A stretch of DNA of 64,000 nt from Corallium rubrum (GCA_964035015.1 OZ036000.1:2984099-3048098), one strand, 5' to 3'; numbered from the stretch's first letter, positions 1 to 11,249 are shown. Made by a program: numbers and translations. The notes: generated by a model from the letters alone, not told the origin.

Positions 1-119
1 GAGTCAACTAAACTGATAAAGTTATTATAAGTAACCAACCTTCCCCATGACAAACAATAATGACGCTTGAAGTCCATAAAGTCCTTAAAATGTTCAAAAA
101 ATAATGAGACACAATATCA

Positions 120-512
120 CCAGAAGATAATCATAATTACCATCATCAGCAGCATCACCATTATCACCATTATCACCATTACTATCATCATCATCATCAC
201 CATCATAACCATCATCACTACCACCATCATCATTATCACCACCACCACCACCACCACCCATCATTACCACAATCACCACCATCATCAACACCACCATCAT
301 CAACACCACCATCACTAACATCAACACCAAACCATCACCACCATCACTATCACCACTATCACTATCACCACCATCATCACTATCACTATCACCATTACCA
401 CCATCACCAAACCATCACCATCACCACCATCACCACCATCATCACTATCACCATTACCACCATCACCAAACCATCACCATCATCACCACCATCATCATCA
501 CCATCCATCATA
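120..512. repeat. CAT/CAC trinucleotide microsatellite
   Basis: Almost pure CAT, CAC and ACC triplets run for about 390 bases with a few single-base interruptions. Open frames across it on both strands encode only Ile/Thr/His or Asp/Gly/Val runs, so they are not genes. Confidence 0.95.
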
Positions 513-649
513 ATATTCAAAAAAAATTTTCCCCACCTGTGCTGTTGATCTAGTTCGTCCATTTTGAATAACAAATTTGTATAAACTTTTATCACTTGTT
601 GGCGTTGGGACGGGAGCTGGAAGCTGAATTACAAGTCAATATAATAATA

Positions 650-2189
650 CAAAAAATATCAAAAGTTTACGTGTGAAATATTGAAAGTTCACGTGTAAAA
701 TATCAAAAGTTTACGTGTAAAATATTGAGAGTTCACGTGTAAAATATTGAAAGACAACGTGCAAAATATCAAAAGTTCACGTGTAAAATATTGAAAGTTC
801 ACGTGTGAAATATTGAAAGTTCACGTGTGAAATATCAAAAGTTCACGTGTAAAATATCAAAAGTTCACGGGTAAAATATTGAAAGTTCACGTGTTAAATA
901 TCAAAAGTTCACGTGTAAAATATTGAAAGTTCACGTGTGAAATATTGAATGTTCACGTGTGAAATATCAAAAGTTCACGTGTAAAATATCAAAAGTTCAC
1001 GTGTAAAATATTGAAAGTTCACGTGTAAAATATTGAAAGTTCACGTGTGAAATATTGAAAGACAACGTGCAAAATATCAAAAGTTCACGTGTAAAATATT
1101 GAAAGTTCACGTGTGAAATATTGAAAGTTCACGTGCGAAATATCAAAAGTTCACGTGTAAAATATCAAAAGTTCACGGGTAAAATATTGAAAGTTCACGT
1201 GTAAAATATCAAAAGTTCACGTGTAAAATATCAAACGTTCACGTGTAAAATATTGAAAGTTCACGTGTGAAATATTGAATGTTCACGTGTGAAATATCAA
1301 AAGTTCACGTGTAAAATATCAAAAGTTCACGTGTAAAATATTGAAAGTTCACGTGTAAAATATTGAAAGTTCACGTGTGAAATATTGAATGTTCACGTGT
1401 GAAATATCAAAAGTTCACGTGTAAAATATCAAAAGTTCACGTGTAAAATATTGAAAGTTCACGTGTAAAATATTGAAAGTTCACGTGTGAAATATTGAAA
1501 GACAACGTGCAAAATATCAAAAGTTCACGTGTAAAATATTGAAAGTTCACGTGTGAAATATTGAAAGTTCACGTGCGAAATATCAAAAGTTCACGTGTAA
1601 AATATCAAAAGTTCACGGGTAAAATATTGAAAGTTCACGTGTAAAATATCAAAAGTTCACGTGTAAAATATCAAACGTTCACGTGTAAAATATTGAAAGT
1701 TCACGTGTGAAATATTGAATGTTCACGTGTGAAATATCAAAAGTTCACGTGTAGAATATCAAAAGTTCACGTGTAAAATATTGAAAGTTCACGTGTAAAA
1801 TATTGAAAGACAACGTGCAAAATATCAAAAGTTCACGTGTAAAATATTGAAAGTTCACGTGTGAAATATTGAAAGTTCACGTGTAAAATATTGAAAGTTC
1901 ACGTGTGAAATATTGAAAGTTCACGTGTAAAATATTGAAAGTTCACGTGTGAAATATTGAAAGTTCACGTGCGAAATATCAAAAGTTCACGTGTAGAATA
2001 TCAAAAGTTCACGTGTAAAATATTGAAAGTTCACGTGTAAAATATTGAAAGTTCACGTGTAAAATATTGAAAGACAACGTGTAAAATATTGAGATTTCAC
2101 GTGTGAAATATTGAAAGTTCACGTGTGAAATATCAAAAGTTCACGTGTAAAATATCAAAAGTTCACGTGTAAAATATTGAAAGTTCACC
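650..2189. repeat. 22-bp minisatellite carrying CACGTG in nearly every unit
   Basis: About 70 tandem units of 22 bp have the consensus AAAATATTGAAAGTTCACGTGT, with TTGAAA/TCAAAA and GTGTAA/GTGTGA variants. Nearly every unit holds the palindromic E-box core CACGTG. A marker variant with GACAACGTG in place of GTTCACGTG starts at 753, 1061, 1501, 1809 and 2073. The gaps are 308, 440, 308 and 264 bases, all exact multiples of 22. This shows strict register and a higher-order repeat produced by block duplication. There are no spacers, so it is not a CRISPR array. Confidence 0.95.
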
Positions 2190-2493
2190 TATACTTACCG
2201 GCAAGATAGCGCTAATATCTCTTGGGGTACTTGGGTAAACTGAATTATCCGTCCATCCCTGAATGATAATTTAAATATTCATCAATAACTCATGAGGAAA
2301 ACACAAAGAAAATCAGCATCATAATCCGTGGTTTTGTATCTCATAAAACGACAGGTTCAATTGTATTGTAAGTTTTAAGACTGCTCAGCCAAAGTTTTGA
2401 TGAATAAACTTTTTACACTCTTTTTAATTTGTCACTCGTAACAAAAACATCTTTAATCAGTAACACTCGACTTATTTGCCGGATATTGCGTTT

Positions 2494-2495
<2 letters not shown>
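2190..2495 (+). repeat. GPCR-unit 3' flank, isolated copy
   Basis: From about 2207 the sequence matches the stretch directly downstream of the first GPCR stop codon (from 5107) and the copy starting at 6282. All share GATAGCGCTAATAT and the text that follows for roughly 280 bases. It is a displaced fragment of the duplicated GPCR unit, without coding sequence. Confidence 0.8.

Positions 2496-2560
<65 letters not shown>
2496..2560. repeat. (TA)n microsatellite
   Basis: Uninterrupted TA dinucleotides for about 65 bases. Confidence 0.95.
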
Positions 2561-2561
<1 letters not shown>

Positions 2562-2625
2562 GTGTGGGTTTTGGTCTACGAAACGCAAAGAGTGCTCGAT
2601 AACATATAGTTAGAGCAAATATAGA

Positions 2626-2862
<237 letters not shown>

Positions 2863-2867
2863 TATGT

Positions 2868-2972
2868 AATGTTTACAACACGAGCGGCCGTGTTGTATTG
2901 AATTATACAATCACGAGCCGAAGGCGAGTGATTGTATATTCAATACAACAAGGACGCGAGTGTTGTAAACAA
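2868..2972. repeat. Foldback repeat with CGAGCC/GGCGAG loop
   Basis: A palindromic unit starts GTTTACAACACGAG and ends GAGTGTTGTAAAC. An inner palindrome is built around ACAATCACGAGCC and GGCGAGTGATTGT. Several other foldbacks in this window share the loop design but not the arm sequence. Confidence 0.75.
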
Positions 2973-3142
2973 CTTGTGAAATGAATAAATAGTAAAAATC
3001 CCTTTGGGATAATCATATTGAGATGCTAATTAGTTACAAGCACTGGTGGTTTGTATGGGGTTTACAGGGGTATACATGTGACGTAATTTCTGAAATTGGA
3101 TTGGCTGCAAAACTCATGAATTATTAATGAATTTCACAAATA

Positions 3143-3470
3143 TATATATATATATATATAAACAAGTCGCCCGCGCTGTTGCCGAATGATAACGACACAA
3201 AAGACATGGACTAATAACAAGTCAGTAGTAGTAGTAATACGTTCACGAAGGCGCTAAAATATGTTTTTGAATTAGTATTCTGATAAAGTGCTCTGCTCGA
3301 AACGTCATTATATTAAAGAAATACCAAATGGTTTTCCGTGTTTGGATACTCCGACCCAAACACGCGGGAAATTGCGAGACCGGAGAAAATCGTAACAAAA
3401 CACAAGCCGTAGGCGAGTGTTTTTAGCTTGTCGAAAGTCGAGCAATCGATTATTACATCAAAACTATTCT
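3143..3470. repeat. Partial copy of the GPCR-unit intergenic block, with degenerate hammerhead-like motif
   Basis: After a short TA run, 3160-3450 matches 5420-5700 and 6595-6870: the AACAAGTCGCCCGCGCTG start, the CTGATAAAG ... CTCGAAACGTC motif at about 3281-3306, and the foldback with paired CCGTGTTTGGATACTC segments. It marks the left part of the duplicated block that also carries the GPCR genes. Confidence 0.75.
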
Positions 3471-3998
3471 CGCAGTTTAATACCATCTTTTCACTTTACT
3501 CTAAATACTCATCAACTGCTTTTTTAAAGTGTCTATGAAATGAAAGAGAAAAATTGGGCTTTCGGTAACAATGCTTATGACGTACGCAGATGGACAACTA
3601 TGCATAAGAACAATAGATTTCACTATTAATGATCCATCTCCGTACGTCATAAGGCATTGTTACCAAGAAGCCCAAATTTCCCCAAAACAAACTATCCACG
3701 TCAAATTTTGAGAGTTGATAGCGCGAAAACTATACGCATCAGATTCTCTTGAAATTTTCAGTGAATGCTCCTGTCATGCTCCTCTGTACAAAAATACCAA
3801 CGAATTTTTCATTTCATAGACATTTTAATTAAGACCACCGTAAAATATCACTAATAACAAACTTATCAACTCTTTAAACTTTAATTAACATGACTTTAGA
3901 GAATATCACTAATTACAAAGTTGTCAACTGTTTTAATTACACGGCAAAAAAATAATTTTATTGTTGTGTTATGAGTTTTCCATTTTTTTTCTCTGGCA
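3470..3998 (+). promoter_or_regulatory. Upstream flank and probable 5' intron of GPCR copy 1
   Basis: This stretch is shared, with indels, by the flanks before copy 2 (8725-8960) and copy 3 (11580-11835), so it belongs to the duplicated gene unit. It ends in a long pyrimidine tract and TCTGGCAG at 3991-3998, a good 3' splice site. This suggests an untranslated upstream exon lies further 5'. An extra inverted segment at about 3543-3675 (around the TGACGTACG stretches) is present only in copy 1. No TATA box was identified. Confidence 0.5.
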
Positions 3999-4114
3999 GC
4001 TGCGATGAGTACATGAAAGTTATATTCATCAGTTGTACAATACCAGTCCACTTGAGTCATACAACACACGGTACAATAATTGTTCATTTAACGTTGGTAT
4101 ATTGTTCGTTCAAC

Positions 4115-5107
4115 ATGGCTTCAGGAGTAACACAAAGTACTAACAATACCACAGATTACAGCATTGTTGGTCGTAGAGTTACCTATGTTCTTACAGCATC
4201 AGCTGCGTTGCTTGGCAATCTATTTGTCGTCTTTTTATTCACACGTCGGCCAGAATGGTTATCAAAATCTCACAACCGCTGCATTCTCAGTCTTGCTATA
4301 GCTGATATATTAACAGCAATCTCGATATTCACCAATCCAAGATTAGTGCTCGAAGACAATATATATAAAGTATCATCTCAAAGCTATCTTACTCGGGAAA
4401 TATACTGTCGAATGCTTTGGTCTCATTATCTACCCTTCTCTTTGGGTGTGGCATCTCTTTACACATGTGTCGTTCTATCGTTAGAACGTTGGTTGGCCGT
4501 CACAAAAAGCATCTTCTACAAGAATCGCTTTACCACCAAACACATGAACATTTTAATTATCGCCTCGTGGATCATAGGTTTTGTTGTAGAGATCCCAGTA
4601 ACTCTTTTCACCGAAGGCGTCTACGATGGAACCCCAAGAGTGTGCCAATGGAACATTTCTCACAATACAAAATCCTTAGCAGGTACTATTTCACTATGCT
4701 TTGCACAGGGTGTGTTACCATTTTCGCTGATATTTGCGGCTTATGTGGATATTTTCCGTACTATTAAAGCATCCATTAGATTTGGTGAATCAGCTAGAAC
4801 GGTGAGTATAAACAATGTTCAACGAATGAAGAAAGTCATTCAAATGACAGCGATTACGTCATTTGTGTTGCTCATCTCTTGGACACCAGGTCAAGTCTAC
4901 TTCTTGTTTTCGTTGCTAGGATACACTGCAATCAATCCAGATGAGAATTTCATCACCTTCTTGGGAGCGCTTGTTTTTTGTAATTCTTGGATAAATCCAT
5001 TGGTTTACGTTTTCTCAAATACAGCGTTTCAAAAAGCAATAAAGGAAATCTTCTGCGAGGTTTCCGTTCATGACAGCAGTCAGCAACGTAATGAACAAAC
5101 AACATAA
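4115..5107 (+). CDS. Class A (rhodopsin-like) GPCR, copy 1
   Basis: The gene encodes a 330-residue seven-helix receptor for an unknown ligand at the cell surface. N10-N11-T12-T13 offers N-glycosylation sites. Helix 1 has G34-N35, helix 2 L-A-I-A-D64, helix 3 starts after C98 (partner C177 in loop 2), and the DRY box is E124-R-W126. W152 lies in helix 4, P202 in helix 5, S255-W-T-P258 in helix 6 and N294-P-L-V-Y298 in helix 7. These are class A hallmarks; the ERW variant is unusual but keeps the key Arg. I start at this ATG because it lies just after a conserved splice acceptor (3998) and is shared by all copies. The coding part is a single exon. The closest bilaterian types would be peptide receptors, but I do not assign a ligand. 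Confidence 0.9.
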   Translation: MASGVTQSTNNTTDYSIVGRRVTYVLTASAALLGNLFVVFLFTRRPEWLSKSHNRCILSLAIADILTAISIFTNPRLVLEDNIYKVSSQSYLTREIYCRMLWSHYLPFSLGVASLYTCVVLSLERWLAVTKSIFYKNRFTTKHMNILIIASWIIGFVVEIPVTLFTEGVYDGTPRVCQWNISHNTKSLAGTISLCFAQGVLPFSLIFAAYVDIFRTIKASIRFGESARTVSINNVQRMKKVIQMTAITSFVLLISWTPGQVYFLFSLLGYTAINPDENFITFLGALVFCNSWINPLVYVFSNTAFQKAIKEIFCEVSVHDSSQQRNEQTT

Positions 5108-6188
5108 GATAGCGCTAATATATCTTGGGGTACTTGGGTAAACTGAATTATCCGTCCATCCCTGAATGATAATTTAAATATTCATCAATAATTCATGAGG
5201 AAAATACAAAGAAAATCAGCACCATAATCCGTGGTTTTGTATCTCATAAAAAGACAGGTTCAATTGTATTCTAAGTTTTAAGACTGCTCAGCCAAAGTTT
5301 TAATGAATAAATTTTTTACACTCTTTTTAATTTGTTACTCAAAACATCTTTAATCAGTAACACCCGACTTATTTGCCAGATGTTGCGTTTTGATATAGTT
5401 TTAATTAAAATACATATATAAAAACAAGTCGCCCGCGCTGTTGCCGAATGATAACGACACAAAAGACATGGAGTAACAACCAAGTCAGTGGTAATACGTT
5501 CATGAAGGCGCTAAAATATGTTTTTGAATTAGTATTCTGATAAAGGGGTCTGCTCGAAACGTCATTATTAAAGAAATACCAAATGGTTTTCCGTGTTTGG
5601 ATACTCTGATCCAAACACGCGGGAAATTGCGAGACTGGAGAAAATCGTAACAAAACACGAGCCGTAGGCGAGTGTTTTTAGCTTTTCGAAATTCGAGCAA
5701 TTTCCCAAGTGTTTGGATAAGAGTCTCCAAACACGGAAAAAACCATTTGGTATTTCTTTTATAAAATAATCACAAGTGAATATGATATACTGTCCGACAT
5801 TTTCAAAAAATCGTTTTGGCGGGAATTTTCCGTGTTTGGATACTCTGATCCAAACACGGCAATTGACCAATCAGCGCCTGCGTAGCATACATGTTATTTT
5901 ATAATTCGTTTTCTCAAACTCATTAATAATTCATGAATTATCGTAGCCAATCCATGAACGTATATCACATCACATGCATGAGTTTTGATACCCAATGAAA
6001 ACCTGTAGGAAACTTCTTAGTGAACTGGCACATTTCTTAATGAAATCAATGAAGAAAACACCGCAAATCGCAATGCGAATACTCGTTTGAGAAGCAAAAT
6101 CAAACACTCGTTTATCGTGTTTCATCAGGGGACTCCAAACACTCGAAAACAATAAAAACCTCGAGGCTACACCCTCGGTTTTCATTTA
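5108..6188. repeat. GPCR-unit intergenic block, first tandem copy
   Basis: This block recurs at an offset of 1174 bases (6282-7015, resuming at 8315 after a hAT-type insertion) and partly at 2207 and 3160. It contains the CTGATAAAGGGGTCTGCTCGAAACGTC motif, which resembles a decayed hammerhead ribozyme. It also holds a foldback with paired CCGTGTTTGGATACTC-type arms, and a second foldback around ACACTCGTTTATC near 6100 that ends in a CTCGGTTTTCATTT edge. No coding capacity was seen. Confidence 0.75.
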
Positions 6189-6281
6189 TCAAATACAGCG
6201 TTTCAAAAAGCAATAAAGGAAATCTTCTGGGAGGTTTCCGTTCATGACAGCAGTCAGCAACGTAATGAACAAACAACATAA
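6189..6281 (+). pseudogene. 3' end fragment of a GPCR copy
   Basis: About 93 bases match the last 30 codons and stop of the neighbouring GPCRs, starting within the helix 7 / tail junction (SNTAFQKAIKEIF...). One codon differs: TGG instead of TGC in the tail. Everything 5' is missing, so it is a relic of a deleted gene copy. It also marks the breakpoint of the 1174-bp tandem duplication. Confidence 0.85.
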
Positions 6282-7015
6282 GATAGCGCTAATATCTCTT
6301 GGGGTACTTGGGTAAACTTAATTATCCGTCCATCCCTGAATGATAATTTAAATATTCATCAATAATTCATGAGGAAAACACAAAGAAAATCAGCACCATA
6401 ATCCGTGGTTTTATATCTCATAAAACGACAGGTTCAATTGCATTCTAAGTTTTAAGACTGCTCAGCCAAAGTTTTAATGAATAAATTTTTTACACTCTTT
6501 TTAATTTGTTACTCAAAACATCTTTAATCAGTAACACTCGACTTATTTGCCAGATATTGCGTTTTGATATAGTTTTAATTAAAATACATATATAAAAACA
6601 AGTCGCCCGCGCTGTTGCCGAATGATAACGACACAAAAGACATGGAGTAATAACCAAGTCAGTGGTAATACGTTCATGAAGGCGCTAAAATATGTTTTTG
6701 AATTAGTATTCTGATAAAGGGGTCTGCTCGAAACGTCATTATTAAAGAAATACCAAATGGTTTTCCGTGTTTGGATACTCTGATCCAAACACGCGGAAAA
6801 TTGCGAGACTGGAGAAAATCGTAACAAAACACGAGCCGTAGGCGAGTGTTTTTAGCTTTTCGAAATTCGAGCAATTTCCCAAGTGTTTGGATAAGAGTCT
6901 CCAAACACGGAAAAAACCATTTGGTATTTCTTTTATAAAATAATCACAAGTGAATATGATATACTGTCCGACATTTTCAAAAAATCGTTTTGGCGGGAAT
7001 GTTCCGTGTTTGGAT

Positions 7016-8314
7016 CACTGACCTATATATATAACTGGACTGCGTGCTCCTATTACCTTTGAGTTAGGAAAAGTGTCCCCATTTTCACTTTCAAAATGGC
7101 GGCATTTATGGTCCTTTTGCTCATGGTGAAGGTCGCTGACCGATACCTAAGATCTATAGTTCATGTTGGACATGTTCGGTATTTCGCTTTTTTGAAGAAA
7201 ACTAAGCTATTTGGTCGGATAAACTGTATGTATATTGTAGCCAGATGACTTATCTTTCTTCCAGTATACTTGATAGCTTCTACAGTGGTTTATTTCTCGA
7301 GAAAACATTCGGAGAAGACATTATAATACATACGGAAAAAATTCCAAAATAGCGGCCGCTATTATGATTTGGACATGTTCGGTATTTCACTTTTTTTAGG
7401 GAAACTAAGCTATTTGGTCAGATAAACTGTACGTATGTTGTAGCAAGGTGAATTATCTTTCTGCCAATATATTTTATAACTTCTACAGTGGATTATTTCT
7501 TGAGAAAACGTTCGGAGTAGACGGACCAGGCAAACTTTGTCGAATTTTTGCCAAGTCAGCATAATATCGTCCTGGCCTCGAGTTCGTGTAAACAAAATAT
7601 TTCGGTGGTTTTTCATGTATATTAATTTAATATTTATGTTTGCTGCTGAGCGGCCTGGGATGTTTTCATGATAAGAGTCTTATTGTAGTTCTGAACTACA
7701 ATAATAATAATATTCCTTGACAATTACAGTTGCAGCTTTCTAGCAGTCTGAATTAAAGACCGGCGGTACCGTACGAACACGAACACTTGGCAATCAAAAT
7801 ATAAAACAAGACTGTCAATACACATGGTCATGGAGATCTACAAAAATTTCGTTTTATGAAGTCGCCAGCTCTACTTCATAAAGAACCGCTGAAGATTACG
7901 AGAAAATCGTAAAGAAGCGAGGCGTACCGAGTTCTTCTTAGGGGCTGTTTACATGGGAGGCGATTTACTTCCTATTTGGTCAGACAAATCCAGCAGGCCT
8001 CTTGAGTCGTTCCACAAGAAATTAACAATGTCCGAATTTATTGGCCTTTACTCTTTAGTATTTTGTTCTGGCTAACGGCAGATGATTTTATTCGATTCAC
8101 CTCTGGGGTAGCCGTCGCATAGGAACGATTTATCAATAAAGTAAGAAAATCACTTTGTATTTTAATACATAAATATTATCTTTTCCTACGATAAGTACAT
8201 GTCAGTGGTCGCTACCATTAGCAGAAGGACCCATAAATGCCGCCATTTTGAAAGTGAAAATGCGGACACATTTTTGGCCAGCACCCGCAGTCCAGTTATA
8301 TATATAGGTCAGTG
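7016..8314. mobile_element. Non-autonomous hAT-type element with 8-bp TSD
   Basis: Terminal inverted repeats begin CACTGACCTATATATATAAC and end in the complement. Further inward, the CATTTTCACTTTCAAAATGG segment is also mirrored. The element is flanked by GTTTGGAT at 7008-7015 and 8315-8322. The uninterrupted paralogous site at about 5836-5855 contains a single GTTTGGAT, so the target duplication is read directly. An 8-bp duplication and a terminus beginning CA fit hAT. Inside are two direct copies of about 155 bp (7165-7320 and 7366-7521) but no transposase. Confidence 0.85.
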
Positions 8315-8989
8315 GTTTGGATACTCTAATCCAAACACGGCAATTGACCAATCAGCGCTTGCGTAGCATACATGTTATTTTAGAATTCGTTTTCTCAAAC
8401 TCATTAATAATTCATGAGTTATCGTAGCCAATCCATGAACGTATACCACATCACATGCATGAGTTTTGATACCCAATGAAAACCTGTAGGAAACTTCTTA
8501 GTGAACTGGCACATTTCTTAATGAAATCAATGAAGAAAACACCGCAAATCGCAATGCGAATACTCGTTTGAGAAGCAAAATCAAACACTCGTTTATCATG
8601 TTTCATCAGGGGACTCCAAACACTCGAAAACAAGAAAAACCCCGAGGCTACACCCTCGGTTTTCATTTGTTTTCTCGTGTTTGGAACCCCTGATGAAACA
8701 CTTAAACTCGTGTTTGATCTACTACATCAAATCTATTCTCGCAGTTTAATACCATCTCTTCACTTTACTCTAAATACTCATCAACTGCTTTTTTAATTAA
8801 GACCACCGTAAAATATCAATAATTACAAACTTATCAACTCTTTTAACTTTCATTAACATGACTTTAGAATATCACTAATTACAAAGTTGTCAACTGTTTT
8901 AATTACACGGCAAAAAAATAATCTTATTGTTGTGTTATGAGTTTTCCATTTTTCTTACTGTGGCAGCTGCGATGAGTACATGAAAGTTA
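8315..8989. repeat. Continuation of GPCR-unit block plus upstream flank of copy 2
   Basis: The sequence resumes the block interrupted by the hAT-type insertion, including the foldback around CAAACACTCGTTTATC at about 8580-8720. It then matches the upstream flank of copy 1, ending at a pyrimidine tract and GTGGCAG splice acceptor (8960-8967). No open frame of interest. Confidence 0.7.
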
Positions 8990-9089
8990 TATTCATCAGT
9001 TGTACAATACCAGTCCACTTGAGTCATACAACACTACCTCACACGGTACAATAATTGTTCATTTAACGTTGGTATATTGTTCGTTCCAC

Positions 9090-10082
9090 ATGGCTTCAGA
9101 AGTAACACAAAGTACTAACAATACCACAGATTACAGCATTGTTGGTCGTAGAGTTACCTATGTTCTCACAGCATCGGCTGCATTGCTTGGCAATCTATTT
9201 GTCGTCTTTTTATTCACACGTCGACCAGAATGGTTATCAAAATCTCACAACCGCTGCATTCTCAGTCTTGCTATAGCTGATATATTAACAGCAATCTCGA
9301 TATTCACCACTCCAAAATTAGTGCTTGAAGACAATATATATAAAGTATCATCTCAAAGCTACTTTACTCGGGAAATATACTGTCGAATGCTTTGGTCTCA
9401 TTATCTACCCTTCTCTTTGGGTGTGGCATCTCTTTACACATGTGTCGTTCTATCGTTAGAACGTTGGTTGGCCGTCACAAAAAGCATCTTCTACAAGAAT
9501 CGTTTTACCACCAAGCACATGAACATTTTAATTATCGCCTCGTGGATCATAGCTTTCGTTGTAGAGATCCCAGTAACTCTTGTCACCGAAGGCGTCTACG
9601 ATGGAACCCCAAGAGTGTGCCAATGGAACATTTCTCACAATACAAAATCCATAGCAGGTACTATTTCACTATTCTTTGCAGAGACTGTGTTACCATTTTC
9701 GTTGATATTTGCGGCTTATGTGGATATTTTCCGTACTATTAAAGCATCCATTAGATTTGGTGAATCAGCCACAACGGCGAGTATAAACAATGTTCAACGA
9801 ATGAAGAAAGTCATTCAAATGACAGCGATTACGTCATTTGTGTTGCTCATCTCTTGGACACCAAATCAAGTCTACTTCTTCTTTTCATTACTAGGATACA
9901 CTGCAGTCAATCCAGATGAGAATTTCATCACCTTCTTAGGAGCTCTTGTTTTTTGTAATTCTTGGATAAATCCGTTGGTTTACGTTTTCTCAAATACAGC
10001 GTTTCAAAAAGCAATAAAGGAAATCTTCTGCGAGGTTTCCGTTCATGACAGCAGTCAGCAACGTAATGAACAAACAACATAA
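9090..10082 (+). CDS. Class A (rhodopsin-like) GPCR, copy 2
   Basis: This is a full-length 330-residue paralogue of the receptor at 4115, with the same landmarks: G34-N35, D64, C98, E124-R-W126, W152, C177, W256-T-P258 and N294-P-L-V-Y298. By eye about 17 residues differ from copy 1, including FTNPR to FTTPK before extracellular loop 1, LCFAQGV to LFFAETV at the top of helix 5 and TPGQVYFLF to TPNQVYFFF in helix 6. These cluster near the likely ligand pocket. An ATG-less extension runs 5' from 9000, but it is part of the untranslated leader after the acceptor at 8967. The same ATG as in copy 1 is the sensible start. The gene is probably functional because all motifs and the frame are intact. 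Confidence 0.9.
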   Translation: MASEVTQSTNNTTDYSIVGRRVTYVLTASAALLGNLFVVFLFTRRPEWLSKSHNRCILSLAIADILTAISIFTTPKLVLEDNIYKVSSQSYFTREIYCRMLWSHYLPFSLGVASLYTCVVLSLERWLAVTKSIFYKNRFTTKHMNILIIASWIIAFVVEIPVTLVTEGVYDGTPRVCQWNISHNTKSIAGTISLFFAETVLPFSLIFAAYVDIFRTIKASIRFGESATTASINNVQRMKKVIQMTAITSFVLLISWTPNQVYFFFSLLGYTAVNPDENFITFLGALVFCNSWINPLVYVFSNTAFQKAIKEIFCEVSVHDSSQQRNEQTT

Positions 10083-10253
10083 TTACTAATTCTTTGAACG
10101 TTTTCATGGCGATAAAGTAATATAAATAAGTTTTGTGGAAACACCACGTAAAATATTTCTTTGCTAAGAAATATTTTACGTGGTGTAAATATTTTTTAAA
10201 TATTTTGCAAAGAAATATTTTACGTGGTGTTTCCACAAAACTTATTTATAAAA
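10083..10253. repeat. Penelope terminal palindrome
   Basis: Two arms of GTTTTGTGGAAACACCACGT and its complement (10132-10245) enclose a shorter AAATATTTTACGTGGTGT inverted pair. The same arm occurs at the 3' end of the Penelope element at 13567 and in the fragment at 52560, so this is the terminal repeat of that family in inverted arrangement. The adjoining CTTTGAACGTTTTCATGG also occurs, inverted, just 5' of the intact element (about 15610-15640). Confidence 0.75.
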
Positions 10254-10908
10254 TCAAGAATGTTCTCCGAATAGGGCACGCCACGTGCTATTTAATGGCT
10301 GTCCCTCCTGAGAAATAGTGTGATGTTTTGCGATCTCAATGGATTCTCTTGTTCTTCGCGTGAAGTATTGCTTGTCGCTGGCTAAGAGTGATGACTCTTC
10401 CCACTTAACACGATGGTCATAGGTCGAAGCGTGTTTGGCAACAGCAGACTTTTCTTGTCGCGCTTTTATGCAACATGTCTTGCGTTCCTTCAGGCGAGTT
10501 GAGAGATTCCTTCCCGTTTCTCCGATGTATACCAAGCCACACTCACAAGGAATGCGATACACTCCAGGCTTAGATAAGCTATCCACTTCATCTTTATGTG
10601 TGAAAAGTACCTTGAACAATTTGTGTTGACTACTGTGAAATACTTTCATACCAGCACGATTTAGAATCCTCTCAATCTTGTGAGATGCTGGTCCAACATA
10701 CGGAAGAGAAACTGAAGGTGGTTCTTGCTGGGGCTGTGTATTCGGCTCTGGATGTACCGAAGGAGTCATAGAAGCTTGAATCATCCTCTCAGAAAAACCG
10801 TTGTTAGTTAAAACCAACTTAAGGTGATCTAATTCTTCCTGAAGATGTTCTTCGTCACAAATTGTTCGCGCTCGATGAACGAGAGTTTTGCACACAGATG
10901 ATTTAATA
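10254..10908 (-). pseudogene. 5'-truncated Penelope-like element (GIY-YIG half)
   Basis: About 215 codons are nearly identical to the C-terminal third of the element at 13752-15611. They begin inside the region just after the RT thumb (S-S-V-C-K-T-L) and run through the complete GIY-YIG domain (G-V-Y ... C-G-L-V-Y-I-G-E-T-G-R) to the same stop codon. Homology ends abruptly at about 10908, where unrelated AATATTAAATATG begins. This is the 5' truncation expected from incomplete reverse transcription. The fragment has no RT and no start codon of its own, and it lies directly after GPCR copy 2. Confidence 0.9.
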
Positions 10909-10972
10909 AATATTAAATATGTTTTTGAATTAGTATTTTGATAAAGGGCTCTGCTCGAAACGTCATTATATA

Positions 10973-11240
10973 GAGGATATTACACGGTGGTGCGAAGATA
11001 TGGATTTTATCTTCGAGTGGTGAAAACAATATTTTACGAATGAGTGTAGCGAATGAGTAAAATATCGTTTTTACCACGAGAAGATAAAATTCATATCTTC
11101 AAGCCAGCGTGTAATTTTCTTTTTATTATATAGATTCAATGCAAAAAGAGGTAAAATTCTTAATGACGTCATCGATATCTTCACTAGTGAGGATATGGAA
11201 AATACGACACTGCATATTCTCTAATAAAACACTCGCATCT
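10973..11240. mobile_element. Foldback MITE, complete copy
   Basis: The element begins near ATTACACGGTGGTGCGAAG and its inverted partner ends CTTCAAGCCAGCGTGTAAT, with an inner stem around AATATTTTACGAATGAGT. It continues to CACTCGCATCTATATAAT. A second copy at 42836 is interrupted by a 3.57-kb insertion, so this copy serves as its empty-site reference. Confidence 0.75.
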
Positions 11241-11249
11241 ATATAATAA

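Noticed and set aside
650..2189. Possible CRISPR array from regular 22-bp repeats
   Set aside because: Units are contiguous without spacers, the genome is eukaryotic and no cas gene is present.
4417..4767. 116-residue frame inside the GPCR (also at 9392)
   Set aside because: It is a shadow of the receptor in another frame, duplicated because the gene is duplicated.
5405..6185. Minus-strand frames of 70-100 codons repeated at 6579 and 8451
   Set aside because: They lie in the foldback-rich intergenic block, start inside palindromic arms and have no domain or splice context. Their recurrence only reflects block duplication.
9000..9089. N-terminal extension of GPCR copy 2
   Set aside because: The extension lacks an ATG and lies in the leader after a splice acceptor. 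Copies 1 and 3 share the downstream ATG.
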